Shown: positions 28,880 to 40,572 of the stretch, piece after piece
Layout of the letters: every line of letters starts with the position of its first letter
How positions within the stretch are numbered: position 1 is the stretch's first letter
Notes under the pieces: model-generated
What the model saw: the letters and a program-made list of their open reading frames with translations, nothing else
Told to the model about the DNA's origin: nothing
The model's database searches: none
Made by a program: the position numbers and the translations under genes
Source of the DNA: Chara braunii
Taxonomy: Eukaryota; Streptophyta; Charophyceae; Charales; Characeae
Assembly: GCA_003427395.1 (NCBI GenBank)
Contig: BFEA01000031.1
Location: 853,582-897,527, forward strand
Direction of reading: 5' to 3'
DNA length: 43,946 nt

Positions 28880-31704
28880 GGGGGTGCAACCCTGCCTCCA
28901 TATGTGAATAAGAGCAGTCCAGTAAGGAGTAGGGGCTGTGAATCGTTCAGTGAGGAGTTTGCTGGCACTCTCCTGCGGCCGGTCTTCGCGGTCCACTCTT
29001 TGTTCATTACCCATAATAGGCCTGCCATGTTGGTTGGACTACTGATAGGAGCTATGGCTCTGATGCTGTCCAGTGCTAGTTTGTGCCATGCCAGTATGGG
29101 TTGGGTTAACAGCTTAATGATCCACTTGATTTGGAGAGCTTTAGTTTCCTGCTTTGGGTCGATGACTCCTAGACCCCCCTTAGATGGCCTTCTTGTTATA
29201 TAATGCCACGCTATCTTGGGTATGTATTTAGTTCTATTAGGGTCGCCTGACCAGAGGTATGCCTTGGCTCTGCGGTTCAACTCCTTGGTCGTGTGACCAG
29301 GTATGGTCCAGATGGAGGCAATATACCACATCACAGAGAACATAGATGTGTTGATTGCCATGGCCCTTCCTAACAGAGAGGTAAACGTGTGCCCCCATCG
29401 TCCCGTTCTGTTGATTTTATTTGTTAGTAGGTTTTGTGCCATATGAGGGGTGGGGCCGTCCTTGGTTACAAGAATTCCCAGGTATCCCGTCGGCTCTTCT
29501 GGTTTTTCCCATGTCATGACTGCTTTGGGACCTTCCAACCTGGGAGTCTGGTCCGCTGCGAGCCACCAACCTGCTGTTTTCTTCCAATTAATTTTCATTT
29601 CAGAGGCTAGCCTGAAAGCTTCCATTGCCCTGACAAGCGCTTTCACTGAGGAGTCCGACGCTCTTATAAGGATCATGAGATCATCAACGAACAATATGAC
29701 TGTCGAGAATTGGATGTGGTGCGGGGTACCAACATTGAGCTTTGTCAATCTTTGTATCCAGGGGTCTTTGCGTAAGAAGGAAGCAATAGCTTCCATTACA
29801 AATAGGAAGATTGGTGGAGCTAGGGGCTCCTCCTGTTGCACTGATCTTGAGATCGAGTAGGATTCAAACAACAGACAGTTGACCTGAACACACCCTGATG
29901 CATCGTTATAGAGAATTTTAACCCATTTTCCATGCTCGCATTGAGGAAAGCCCAATTGACTTGATCATAGGCTTTCTCGAAATCAAAGAACAAGATTGTT
30001 GTATTTAATATTTTTTCTCTGACTTTTCTGGCTGCCTTGTTTAAAGTTAGAACCATTATCTAGAATATATCGTCCTGCAATAAAGCCAGCCTGGTCTACG
30101 TGGAAGCATTTGTCAGTGAGGTTTAAGATCCAGTTGGCCAAGGCTTTAGCCAATATCTTGTAGGGGAGAGTGAGTAGGGAGATGGGTCTGTAATTCCGGA
30201 TGTCTTTTCGATCTCCCTTCTTGTATAGTAATGTGACGACACTGCTGCTCAATACCTCTCCCAGACCTCCCTTTTCCCAACTGTCTTGATAGAAATATAG
30301 AAGATCGCTCCCCGGCCAGAACTTCTCCCATAATTCCTTAGTCAGGCCGTCAATGCCTGGGGTCTTATCATTGTTTATATTGTGGACCACAACTTGCAAT
30401 TCCTCTAAGGTTACTGGTCTAACGAGTACCTCTGCCTGATCCTGGGAGATCGTTCTATCTAGGAATTGGAGCATTTTCGATCTTGCTTCCCTTACAAGAG
30501 TGGGAGTGGGAGAGGAGGTTTTGGTCTAATACAGTTCTTGGTAGAATTCCTTGACTATTTTCAACATTCCTTCACTGTCCGTTCTCGTGGGCTTGTCACC
30601 AACCATCTCTTTAAGAGCTTTTATAGACCTTGATCTATTGTTGGCCTTTATTCTTCCAAAGAAGAATTTTGTCATTGATTCATGCAGTTCATATTCATTC
30701 ATCCTTGCTCTGAGTTGTAGTCCTTTCAGTTCCCATTGTCTCCATAGTGCAAGCTCCTCCCGAGTTTTTTCGAAGGCTAAGGAGTAGATCGGCGAGGACG
30801 AGTTGTTTATCAAGTTCGTCTTGACGATTTTGAGTGTTCTTTCAAGGATTTCAAGGATTGTTTGGTTCGCTTCAGATCATTTGCTAGTTCCTAGAGATAC
30901 GGGCTGCCGACTGCGACAAAGATAGGTAGTTTTCTTGGAACCATTCCCATCTATCCTGACCTTCTAGACAGATACCTTATTCCAACATTCATGAATATTG
31001 TTTTGAAAAGTCTGGCTTAGGAGAATGGAGTTGTTAAGCTTGTGGAAACTGACTCCTCTGGTTATATATTGATCAAAGCTGAATATCGGCTCTATTGGCT
31101 TGTGGTCCAATCCAGAGTATGATGCGAGAGCCAAGATATCTGCATCTTTGACAGTTCCCATTAAGGCTTCAAAAACAAGAAGTAATCAATCTGGGAGAAA
31201 GTCGTGTGATATGTGTGGTTGTTCTTGACCAGGGAGAAAACTTTTCTGCCCAGGTACAGTGTACGGAATGAGTCCACTAGGTTATGGTCCATCATAAGGT
31301 TGTGGATCGGAGTTGCTTCTTGTGAAGCTTGTGTGGATGTTGCAAAGGAGATATCATCGTTATTCGGGTCCAGGGTAGCATTCCAGTCTCCTCCTATGAT
31401 GCAAGCCGAGAGTTGTCTTACTAATCGTCCCACTGTGAGTGTGAACTCTGCTTTTTCCAATGGGTTGTTCGTGCGTAGACATTAATGATTCTTAGTAATT
31501 TCTTACCTCTTCCTCTTCCTATTTCAAGTCAAGCACCATTTGTCTGTCTCGCTGTCCATTTCTCCCCCTTGTACTGCCCCGGCTGAGTAGACACGAGGAA
31601 ATTTTGGTACGGGAATCGCAGTGCCTTCCGTCCTAAATGTGTTGTCCACACCTCGTCCCTAACTCCGCCTAATTTTCTTGTGAAGTATTTTTTTATTTTT
31701 AGGT
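28880..31704 (-). pseudogene. LINE-C ORF2: endonuclease remainder and reverse transcriptase
   Basis: Continuation of the LINE-C ORF2 that begins at 36063, after the LINE-B insertion. Endonuclease motifs remain at 31460-31161 (GDWNATLDPNNDD, FSQIDYFLF) and near 31100 (LDHKPIEP). RT pieces follow: ALWRQWELKGLQLRAR (30750), KTPGIDGLTKELWEKFW and LLYKKGDRKDIRNYRPISLLTL (30474-29983), LFFDFEKAYDQVNWAFL (30000), and the catalytic region (29955-28880). The usual RQGDP is QQEEP and FADD is FVDD here; the first change would damage the enzyme. Multiple frameshifts occur. Similarity to LINE-B ends near 28880; the ORF2 C-terminus and 3' UTR are missing or lie in the gap. Confidence 0.88.
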
Positions 31705-31715
31705 GGTCTTCTGAG
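31705..31715. repeat. LINE-B target-site duplication, poly(A)-side copy
   Basis: ggtcttctgag is followed by g and 20 T (31717-31736). The exact copy is at 35891-35901. Confidence 0.85.
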
Positions 31716-31736
31716 GTTTTTTTTTTTTTTTTTTTT

Positions 31737-32526
31737 CTTAAACAGGTCCTTGTGGCTCTGGCTCCATTTCCATTCTAAGGAGCATCAGTCTGGTTCCTAT
31801 TCCACCAGCAAGTCAAAATAAAATATTACATCATGAACACACATACGCTTCCTTCCATCTGGATGAAGGACCCCTGACCAGCATTGAGTACTCCAGCATC
31901 GTGGAGGATTGACTATCAGTTTACCCTGCTTCTCCCTTTCCTCTCAGGACCACCATAATGGCCTGCCAGATAGAACGTGAATGTCAAGAAAGGACCTGGA
32001 CGCTACAAAGGTTGTCGATTTTGTCCAACCTTTGATCCCCGCCCATATGCTACGTGAGATCCCTACCAATCTGATCCCTGTTTGCCTTGAATGTCTAAAC
32101 CCTAAACCCTAACCCACACCTATAGTTTTGAAGAGACTCCCAATTCATAAACCCTAAACCCTAGCTAATCTTGTGTGTCTTTTCCTAACTATGAAGGCTC
32201 TACTTCAAGACCACCGTTGTTGCTCTCCTACTCATGCTTTTAAATAGCCACACTTAAGCCCCAAACCCCATCTCACTTCTTTGAACCATTGAACCCTAAA
32301 CCCCTATTTTTTAATCTCTATCCTCCTGCTCCCTATTTATCTTGTTTCTGTACCTACCCTGGCCCTAAACCCTAGACCGCCTTAATCTATTTTTCCATCT
32401 ATTCGCTGTGAAGATTCTGCTGTTGCCTGCCATAAGTGCTTCTCGGATATTCATCTAGGCCCAGATTGGAAAAGGATCTTCGTGTACCTGAGTGTTCATC
32501 CGACCGAAAGACTTGACTGAGTTGTG
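31737..32526 (-). other. LINE-B 3' UTR with telomere-like motifs
   Basis: The terminal block (31745-31930) is shared with LINE-D, LINE-E and the solo end at 42553. Upstream of it come taaaccctaaaccctaaccc (32096-32115), taaaccctaaaccctag (32149-32165), taagccccaaacccc (32251-32265), gaaccctaaacccc (32291-32304) and ccctaaaccctag (32363-32375). In sense these are TTTAGGG-type units spaced by about 40-90 bases. Confidence 0.75.
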
Positions 32527-35500
32527 CTACTCTTTCCATCTTAAAGTGTGCCCATTTAGCCAGGCCACTTTGTCATCAACCAACCATACCCATCTGAATT
32601 TGGCAAGAGTCACCTGTTCTGTCTCTGGACTGTTCTGCACCCGGAGTTTCACCTTCCTCCATTGACATAAAATTTCCGCTTCAATCATCTCTTTGGTTGC
32701 CGCCCACACTTTCTCCCGTGGGTTTTTCGTGCCCTCCAGAGTTCTGCTGCACCTCTCCTTCCAAATGACCCAAAGCGAAACCTTTCGCACCATCCCGAAC
32801 CAGATTTTCTTTGATTTGTCGAGGTTAGAGGGTAAGTTAGTCCATAGGAGTAGTTGGCGGGGGTGCTCTGGGAGGGGAGAAAGGAACAAACTATCCCAAA
32901 GAGCTGCTACTCTTGCCCAATACTGTGGCTTCTTTGCAGTTAATTAGGCAATGTAACATGTCTTCCTGTTGTTGATCAGAGAAGACTAAACAGACATCAG
33001 AGCTGGTTGGGTCGTTCTTTCTTCTGATGACATCTAACCACTGGTTAACCGGTCGAGCCACATAGGTTATGAGCCATTGCATGCTTCTGATTTTTATAGG
33101 TCTTATCGTTTTGTACTTCTTCCGTGGGATTTTTGCCATCTGGTCTGCCTCATAACCAATTAATTTGCTCCATCTTCCTTTGATTATTGGGTTTCGGTCC
33201 TTTGTTTTTAACAACATCTTATAACCCAGGTTAACTGTATAATCATATATTGGAATTGGTGGTTTGGCCGTTCTATTTCTTTCTGGGCGCCATGCCCATT
33301 CTGATGGGCCAAACTCAAGGTCTTGAATTGTCGTGTTTATTTGGAAGATCTTTTTAGGCCAGAGGCCTAGCGTCCTTATTTTCTGCAACGTAAACGCATT
33401 CAACACTGCTTTTTCAGGATTGATGTTCTGAATGTATTGTACATCTGTCTTAATCTTCAAAATTGGGAAGGAGGTGAATACATCCCTTGGCCCGGGTGAG
33501 GACTGCCGATGGGAGAATTGGTAGGCTCTAACTAGGGAGGATTCTTGGACCAAGGCTCCCCACTCGCCTGATTTCCATGTGAACTCTTCTTTTAGAATAT
33601 CTATCCAGCTACACGGGATGCTGTGTATTATCTTTTGGAGGTTTTCGTCCTTGTGATGGAAGCCTTTCAGGCGGGTGTTGAGGTCCGCCTCGTCCAACCA
33701 GCTTTTCTTATCCTCGTTCCATATGTCCCTTACTCGCCAAACACCCTGTTTGATCCAGGATAGCCATCTATTGCCTCTGCTGGACATAATCCATGGGTGG
33801 TCCCCCTCATCTCTAATCCATGGATTACCGAAGAGAGGTTGCCTGAGCACTTCTTCATTAAACGTTGGTTTGCCTAGCTTTTCTGGCATGATCTCTCTCC
33901 ACATCCGTAGCTGAGCAGCCCAGTACGGGTGGGAGGATTATGTGGGGGTTAGTCTCCCCTGGCTTCTTTGACCCTTAGGGATCCAGTCTTTGTTCATTAC
34001 CCAGAACAGTCCTGACGTATTTGGAGGGGACTCAATCTTGGCCAGACTTCTAATACTGTCTTGTTCCAGGGCAAAGACTGTTTAGACAACAACTTGACTG
34101 CCCACTTGATTTGGAGGGCTTTCGTCTCTTGTTTGGGTTCTATAATACCCAGTCCTCCCAGGGACGGTTTCCTTGTGATAAAGTGCCATGCTATCTTAGG
34201 GATGTAATTCTCTCTGCTCGGGTCCCCTGCCCACAGGTAGGCTATGGCTTTCCTATTCAGGTCTTTGATTGTCTAATCTGGTATAGTTCAGATTGAGGCA
34301 ATGTACCACATCATTGAGAATATGGAGGTGTTGATGGTAAGTGCTCTGCCCATTATTGATGTGAACGCTTGACTACATTTCCCCATTTTATTAATTTGGC
34401 TAGTTAGAAGGTTATGTGCCATCTGGGGTGTCGGGCCTTCTTTCGTTACTTGGATTCCTAGATATCTCGTTGGCAGCTTTGACCTTTCTCATGACATCTG
34501 GCTCTCCGGACTTTGGAGATGTGGCAACGTTTCATCTGAAAGCCACCAACATATCGTCTTGCCCCAATTTATCTTCATTTATGAGGCTAGTCTGAAGGCT
34601 TCCATTGCCCTGACCAGGGCAGCTATTGACGAGTTGGAGGCTCTGATTGAGATCGTTAAATCATCCGCGAACATGATTACTGTAGGAAAATGTATGTTGT
34701 GCAGAGACCCCACATTCATTTCTGGCAGCCTTTGGATAGAAGGGTCCTTACGGAGAAAGGAGGCTATGGCTTCCATTACAAAGAGGAAGATAGGCGGAGC
34801 TAATGGGTCGCCTTGTCTTACTGATTTGGAGATTGGGTAACCTTTGGAGAGGAGTTCGTTAATCTGAACACAGTCGGAGGCATTATTATACAACACACAC
34901 ACCCATTTCCTGAAGTTGGGACCTACTCCCATCCTTTCCATGCTCGCATCTAGGAAGTCCCAGTTTAACTGGTCGTAGGCCTTTTCGAAGTCGAAGAAAA
35001 GAATCATTGTCCTAATTTTCTTCTCTACAACTTTCCTAGAGGCTTCGTTGAGTGTCATTACGTTGTCTAGGATGTATGTTCCTGGTATGAATCCGGACTG
35101 GTCTATGTGAAAACACTTGTCTGTTAGGTCCAGTCTGCAGTAAGCCAGTGCCTTGGCCAGTATTTTGTAGGGGAGTGTGAGAAGAGAAATTGGTCTGTAG
35201 TTCTTAATGTCTTCTCGGTCGCCTTTTTTATAGAGTAGAGTGACCACACTGGTACTAAGGAATTCGCCCATCCCTTCTTTTTCCCAACTGTCATTATAAA
35301 AGTTCAAGAGGTCCGGACCCATTAGAGGCCAGCATTTTTCCCATAATTCCTTTGTTAAACCGTCTATGCCCGGGGTCTTGTTGTTGTTCATGTTTCGAAT
35401 GGCAAAATCCAGCTCTTCCAGGGATAGCGGTTTATCCAAATTTTTGGCTTGATCATCCGATATTGTTTTGTCTAGGTATTGTAGCATTTTGGCCCTAGCA

Positions 35501-35860
35501 GTACGGATATTTGTAGGGGTATCAAAAGGGGTTTTAGAACTGTAGAGCTCGTCATAGAAGTCCTTGGCTACCTTGAGCATCCTTTCGCTGTCTGTACGGG
35601 TGATATGTTGACCCCTTAATTCCTTAAGCCCCTCTATTTAGCTAGAGCGGTTATTTGCCTTTATTCTAGCAAAAAAAATATTTTGACATCTGTTCGTTGA
35701 GCTCAAGATCCGTCGTTCTGGCTCTGATTTGGAGCCCTCTGAGTTCCCACAGGCGCCAAGTCCGAGGAAAATGGCCAATGATAGGAAAAGACGGAAGGTG
35801 ATGCTCGAAACTGCCTTGAAAGTAGCAGAGAGTAATTTACTCACTAATCCGTCTTCTCAA
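32527..35860 (-). pseudogene. LINE-B ORF2 (reverse transcriptase and C-terminal domain)
   Basis: RT (35580-34579) with KTPGIDGLTKELWEKCW, LLYKKGDREDIKNYRPISLLTL, LFFDFEKAYDQLNWDFLDAS, RQGDPLAPPIFLFVMEAI and an intact FADD. The C-terminal region (33904-32527) has IRSMQWLITYVARPVNQWL, MLHCLINCKEAT and VSLWVIWKERCSRTLEG. In-frame stops occur at 35638-35640 (opposite Ser in LINE-C) and 34576-34578 (opposite Glu), and frameshifts near 33905-34560 and 32890. The endonuclease is absent because of 5' truncation. Confidence 0.9.
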
Positions 35861-35890
35861 ATGTACGCGGATGTATTACAAAAAACGAGG

Positions 35891-35901
35891 GTCTTCTGAG
35901 T
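35891..35901. repeat. LINE-B target-site duplication, 5'-end copy
   Basis: Exact ggtcttctgag, lying in the LINE-C endonuclease coding region. Confidence 0.85.
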
Positions 35902-36063
35902 TTGTAAGATGATTTTTTTGCAGAAAAATAATATCGGCCGATTTTTTGAGTGGTCTTTCAGTCCCTGAATTATGTCGTTTAGTTTGTCTCCTTTGTTGGT
36001 AATATTCCCAAGACCATTGACGTTCCAACTGCAAATGATTAGGCCTTGTGTTTTCCAATCCAC
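35902..36063 (-). pseudogene. LINE-C ORF2 start (endonuclease N-terminus)
   Basis: ICSWNVNGLGNITNKGDKLNDIIQGL, then a one-base shift and IIFLQKNHLTNSED, the N and QETH motif region of APE-type endonucleases (Glu is Lys here). The frame is cut by the LINE-B insertion and resumes at 31704. Confidence 0.85.
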
Positions 36064-36154
36064 CTTCTGCCCCCTTGCATTGGCCTATCTTGTCAGCACT
36101 TCCATGATTCGTCTTGGATGGTAACCATGAAGGGGCTAATGTTTCCCGCTCTAG

Positions 36155-37252
36155 GTGGTGTCTAGGTCCCCGGGTTCCGTAAAATCTGTTGAGTCCCTTG
36201 GCGGATCAGACTGGGTTTTGGACAGGGAATCATCCAACACAGACTCTCTGATTCTGCCGCTGATTTATCTGGCCAGAGAATCCTCCAGCTTGGCTTCGGG
36301 GTCCGTCGCAGTCCTATCTTCCATCTCCTCCTCAGAGTATTCATCTCTGTAGTATCTTTCCAGGTCTATTGCATAGGCCGTGGAGTCTAAATCAGCGTCC
36401 CCAGTGAAAATTCCATCCCTGATGAGAACAGCCAGTGAGGCGACCTGCAGTTCCACGGGGATGCCATTCCCTGACAGCACGCTGCAGGGAATAGTTGTCA
36501 CCGTGTTCCAAGGTTGCCATCTCATTCCTCCTTTCAACTTGGCACCCTCAGGCATTTTTGCAAATGAGGGGGGTGAAGGCTCTGGGATCAGGCTCAGTCT
36601 GGTCCGTCTCAGAGCCCGTGGGATCTGTCTGATCATACTCTTCCTCTTGCTGTGCTGAGCGAGAGTCGTCATTCTGCTGAGTCACCAGGGTCCCTGTTTC
36701 AAAGACACCAAGGGGGTACGCCATTGTGATTTTTCCTTGTAGGATGGTTGCGACGTTCTGCCCTTCATCGATCCTCGGGATCGCGAAGGACACATCTGTG
36801 GCAACCTGCCACTTTTTTGTCTTGTCCACATAGCGGGCAGCCAAGAGGGGGTGTGTCCCCATCAGTGTTAACTTTGCAGATTTGGCTGATTCCAGCACGT
36901 GGGGGGCCTTGCCTTCTGCTATGTGCTGAGGGAGGTGAACTCAAGCTCATAGACTACATTCAATTTCTTGATCTCGTCAGACTAGGCCTCTATTACCGCA
37001 ATTTCCTGTTCAAGTTCAGGCCTGACTTTTTTATTTGCAGACTCAGTTTCTGATCCGTTTGTGCTAGTTCCTTTTTTCTTCTGGTTCATGGTGGTCTTCC
37101 ATTTCTTTGGTTGTATCTCCTGAAGGATTACTTTAGCATGCGCCATGGTTATGTCTTTATCGCTGAGGCCTTGTTCCTTAGGCTCGCTTCTTCTCTGCAT
37201 ATCTGAAAGCTGTGTACTCAAAGAACTCTTCTGCTTTTTCCAGCGCATCGTA
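36155..37252 (-). pseudogene. LINE-C ORF1, partial
   Basis: Frames 37252-36982, 36898-36548 and 36672-36155 give a charged N-terminal stretch, a domain with LLAARYVDKTKKWQVATDVSFAIPRID and the Trp-containing MRWQPWNTVTTIPCSVLSGNGIPVELQVASLAVLIRDG. The last two correspond to the C-terminal third of LINE-A ORF1. Frameshifts separate them. No zinc knuckle is present: the 5' part is lost, and tandem repeats begin at 37255. Confidence 0.7.
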
Positions 37253-37254
37253 CT

Positions 37255-37426
37255 GGTCGGAGGAGGTCTGAAAGCCTGCAACTGAACCGGGGCTGGTCCC
37301 CGGATGGACCAGGGACCCCTACCCCATCCGTGGTCCTCCCGGTCGGAGGAGGTCTGAAAGCCTGCAACTGAACCAGGGCTGGTCCCCGGATGAACCAGGG
37401 CCGGTTCCCTCCCGGTTTCCTGAATT
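37255..37426. repeat. 86-bp tandem duplication
   Basis: Units start ggtcggaggaggtctgaaag at 37255 and 37341; the second is incomplete at its end. Words such as ctggtccccggatg and gaaccaggg(c) recur. Confidence 0.9.
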
Positions 37427-37444
37427 TTTTTTTTTGCCGGCGCA

Positions 37445-37853
37445 TATGTGTTCCCGAGGCCTCGTGGGGGTGGGCCCTGCCCCGCAATTTCGAAACCGGG
37501 TCCTGTAGGCCCGGATTTTTCAATTCCAAAAAGTGGCCAATCTTGGCTGCCGATCGTCAAAGATCGGCCAGGACCCCATTTCTTAAGAAAAACGGGCAGA
37601 GGATATCAGCCGCTGATCTTTGCAGATCAGCAGCGGAGAACCTATGTGTTCCCGAGGCCTCGTAGGGTTGGGCCCTGCCCCGCAATTTCGAAACCGGGTC
37701 CTGTAGGCCCGGATTTTTCAAGTCCAAAAAGTGGCCAATCTTGGCCGCTGATCGTCGCAGATCAGCGGCAAAGATCTGCCAGGACCCCATTTCTTAAGAA
37801 AAATGGGCAGAGGATATCCGTCGCTGATCTTTGCAGATCAGCAGCGGAGAACC
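37445..37853. repeat. Tandem pair of about 200-bp units with conserved hairpins
   Basis: Units start tatgtgttcccgaggcctcg at 37445 and 37643. Each contains the hairpin CTGATCT-TTGC-AGATCAG. A second hairpin differs between units yet stays fully paired: GCCGATC/GATCGGC arms in unit 1 and GCCGCTGATC/GATCAGCGGC arms in unit 2. Each unit also has ccatttcttaagaaaaa-gggcag. Confidence 0.9.
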
Positions 37854-39483
37854 GCCACACATTTTTCTTAAGATGTGGGTCGGGTAGGCCCCTTCTCCAA
37901 TTTGTCATCTTGTGGTCCAACGGACCAGTTACCATTGGCAACATCTGATGCTCTTTCACCCGCAGCCACGAGGGGAACACTATGCTTGCGATGAGGCTCT
38001 GCTGAGATTATATCCTTCTGCAACGTCCCTGTCATCTGTGGAAAAAGTTATGGGTTCGGATTTTGGAATCGTGATGTCAGAGCCGTCCGAGGTGCAAGTC
38101 CAAGAATGGACCTAAGGTATATTCTTCTCTCTATCTATCTCGAATGGACCTTGCTCCACTACATGTATCTGGACAGACTGCCAGGCACGATACTTCCGTA
38201 CTGCTAACTCACGTTATGTAGAAACCAACAAACAGAAAACGCTCTGCCTCCACGAGCTGAAAACTGGAACCATAACTCTTCTGCTGTCGAGTTATACTCT
38301 GGAAGAGCTATAACTTCTGGCAAGGACCTCCTCTCATCATATTTGGTTCAGCTCGTGGGGTATCAATATCAAATGACACACTCCACGAAGTGCTCCAGCC
38401 ACGGGGGGTTTGGGTAAGTGAACTTGATTACTTGCCCCTCCCCGTGGAAGCCATAGTTGCCTGAATACGTCAATAATAACCCCCTGCCCTCCTCTGCAAG
38501 CCCCCTGAAAAATATTGCACCTTGAAAATTGTATTGCGGATCCGACAGCTCTTGAAGAGCGCAGTCGGAATCTGCCGGAAAAAAAAAAGGAAAAAAAAAA
38601 GATATTTGGGCACTTTTTTTTCAAAACCGGTTTCCCGGTTCACCCCCCCGGGCTGGTCCGGCTCCGGTTGGACCGGGGTAGCTCAACCGGCCGGTTGCCG
38701 GCCCAGCACTGAACTGAACCCTTTTTTTGGGTTCTCTCCATGTGTTTCATGCAAACTGTGTGAATGTCGAAGAGGTGTTCCCTCTCTCTCTTGACATAGA
38801 TTTTTTTCAGTTTTTTTTTTTTTTTTTTTCTTGCGCTGGGACTGCCCGGGACCTTAATCGGGACTTTGTCCAGACCTGGCCCGGCCGGGCTACCCGGGCC
38901 AATCTCAGGCAACCCGTGCCGCCCGGCTGGTAAGTTGTAACACATCTCCCCACTTTTTTTTTTTTTTTTTCATGCTACAACAAATTTTTGAAGGGGGTGC
39001 AGGAGACCACTGATCCAAGCCTGCAACCACTCTTTTTTTTTCTGGTTGTCTGTTTCTCCTGTGTGCTGCACTGCCGTGTGCGGCACAGGTCCCACGTGCT
39101 CGTGTGCCGTATGTGCAAAATTGTCGGCATGTCGTGCGCTTGCATGTATGATATACACCATTCAATGACCCTCCCCGCCCTCCAAGTTCAACAACGTCAC
39201 ACAAGCACCCAAGAATCACAACAACCGAGTATGAAACTGCCTCGAACAAACTCAGAACATGAATTCAGCAAGAATATAGAACCTTCTTCACCAAATTAAC
39301 ACCAGGCGAATCACCTTCCCTCCTAGCTGGATATGGCGTCCAGCCCTATACTACTGCGTCCAGTACAACCGGCCTGCAGACCACCAGCCTCGACAAAATC
39401 CACTCAACAGCACTAGCGCCAGCCCTGGTATGAAGGCAGAACCTCCAGCTTGAAGGACTGCTGCTGCAGAGAAAAAGTATTGG
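37854..39483. other. No gene recognised; GC-rich patches and T runs
   Basis: Contains an aaaaaagg patch (38579-38600), GC-rich ccggttc/cccgggc words (38625-38710 and 38840-38935) and T runs (38808-38830, 38955-38970). The ccggttg-like words recall 37380-37430. Nothing coding is supported. Confidence 0.4.
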
Positions 39484-39765
39484 CAGCGCCTAACCCCACA
39501 GCACAGAGATGGCTGTCGCCAAGCTCAGCACGTGAAGCGCCTGTTTCACTGCTGCACCAAAACCCTAGCAGCGGAACCCGGCTGTTGTGCTGCTCCAGCA
39601 GCCTGGCGGTGTCAACAACCACCGCAGCGCCTAACCCCACAGCACAGATATGGCTGTCACCAAGCTCAGCAGGTGAACTGCCTGTTTCACTGCTGCACCA
39701 AAACCCTAACAGCAGCTTCCAGCTGTAGCGCTGCTCCAGCAGCCTGGTGGTGTGAACAACGACCG
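39484..39765. repeat. 141-bp tandem duplication
   Basis: Units start cagcgcctaaccccacagca at 39484 and 39625 and share ctgtttcactgctgcacc and ccagcagcctgg. Divergence is modest. Each contains aaaccctaa or aaaccctag. Confidence 0.92.
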
Positions 39766-39884
39766 CTAACCAAAGAGAGCCTAACAGTTCGGTCCTGCTT
39801 TATTTATACTTCTAAGCTAACCTACCGGTCTGGACTGCCTAGGACCTAAGTAGTTACTGAACAACGTGCGTTCAGGGTATCAGG

Positions 39885-39965
39885 CCCCGCCGTGCATGCA
39901 CGGCTTCGAACCGGCACCCTCAGCCTCACGAACAAAGTTCTCGTAACCACTACAAGTCTACAACC
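39885..39965 (-). repeat. tRNA-like SINE head
   Basis: On the minus strand, the A-box-like tagtggttacgag (39952-39940) is followed by the B-box ggttcgaagcc (39912-39902), a near-consensus match. Directly after it is the perfect palindrome GCCGTGCATGCACGGC (39889-39904 on plus). It may be a tRNA-derived SINE or a degenerate tRNA. Confidence 0.5.
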
Positions 39966-40130
39966 CTTGGAGGTGTTATAAAAACTGGATCCGTACCGGT
40001 CATGATATCCAGCCCACCTCCAGGACTGTAGCGTCCTTGAACTCACACCACACAAGACCAAGAGGAAGGGAAATACAAAAGGACCAAACAGAGGAATGAC
40101 TTCAGATGCCACCCACATAGAGAAGCACAT

Positions 40131-40200
40131 GTCCTTCAGGACATCCGTTAAAATTGGAACGCTACAGAGAAGATTAGCATGGCCCCTGCTCAAGGATGAT
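40131..40200 (+). ncRNA. U6: U6 snRNA-derived copy 3, 3'-truncated
   Basis: gtccttcaggacatccgtta, aaattggaac, gctacagagaagattagcat and ggcccctgctcaaggatga match U6 up to the internal stem-loop; the 3' third is missing and replaced by an A-rich tail. A retroposed, non-functional fragment in the CNGC intron. Confidence 0.85.
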
Positions 40201-40459
40201 GATACAGGAAGGGGAAAAAAAAATTAAAAAAATTCGGGTAAGTATGTTTCGGTCGCGAATCGCAATCGGTTTCGAATGTGGAAAACAAACACAGCCAGGT
40301 TGAAAAGGCGCTGCAAGCACGGCACGACTTTAGAGAAAAGGCGTGTCAGGTTTTCTGCAGGTGGGGGGCAGTGGTGTGCAGACTGCCGTTTCGTTTCTTT
40401 TCTTGTGCCCCTTTTTTGCGCTGCGGCCGTTTTCAAACTGCCATTTCATGTTTGTTTGT

Positions 40460-40461
<2 letters not shown>

Positions 40462-40491
<30 letters not shown>
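40462..40491. repeat. Poly(T) tract
   Basis: About 30 T within the CNGC intron near the donor of the penultimate exon. It could be a retroelement tail on the minus strand, but no element is recognised next to it. Confidence 0.8.
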
Positions 40492-40494
<3 letters not shown>

Positions 40495-40572
40495 TCAAAA
40501 CCTGTCGCGGCCGCACTTGTTTCCCAAAAAAAAAAAGAACAAAACAAAACCCAGGATAACAGTTAATCTCAC

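Larger units (their letters stand above)
31716..35890 (-). mobile_element. LINE-B, 5'-truncated, nested in LINE-C
   Basis: In sense order it begins in the endonuclease-RT linker (35890), runs through RT and the C-terminal domain, has a 3' UTR of about 790 bases (32526-31737) with five clusters of CCCTAAA-type motifs, and ends in a 20-base poly(A). An 11-bp duplication (31705-31715 and 35891-35901) brackets it. Removing it rejoins LINE-C in frame (HLTNSEDHLKIKKYF), corresponding to HLSNSIEHQTMINKI of LINE-A. This order of events is well supported. Confidence 0.88.
16457..40572 (-). other. CNGC: Giant CNGC intron, about 24.1 kb
   Basis: Inferred from two flanking exons. The donor is cggaag then gtgagat (GT at 40572-40571) and the acceptor ends in tag at 16459-16457. 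The phase is 0 on both sides and the protein joins as DLIRK-VPLFEK without missing residues. The intron contains a U6-like copy, LINE-D, satellites, a hAT relic, nested LINE-B/LINE-C, tandem repeats, another U6-like fragment and a 608-base gap. The alternative is a mis-joined assembly, or a relic exon pair. Confidence 0.75.

Noticed and set aside
37445-37853. CRISPR-like array
   Set aside because: Only two long units with no short repeat-spacer periodicity, in a eukaryotic context.
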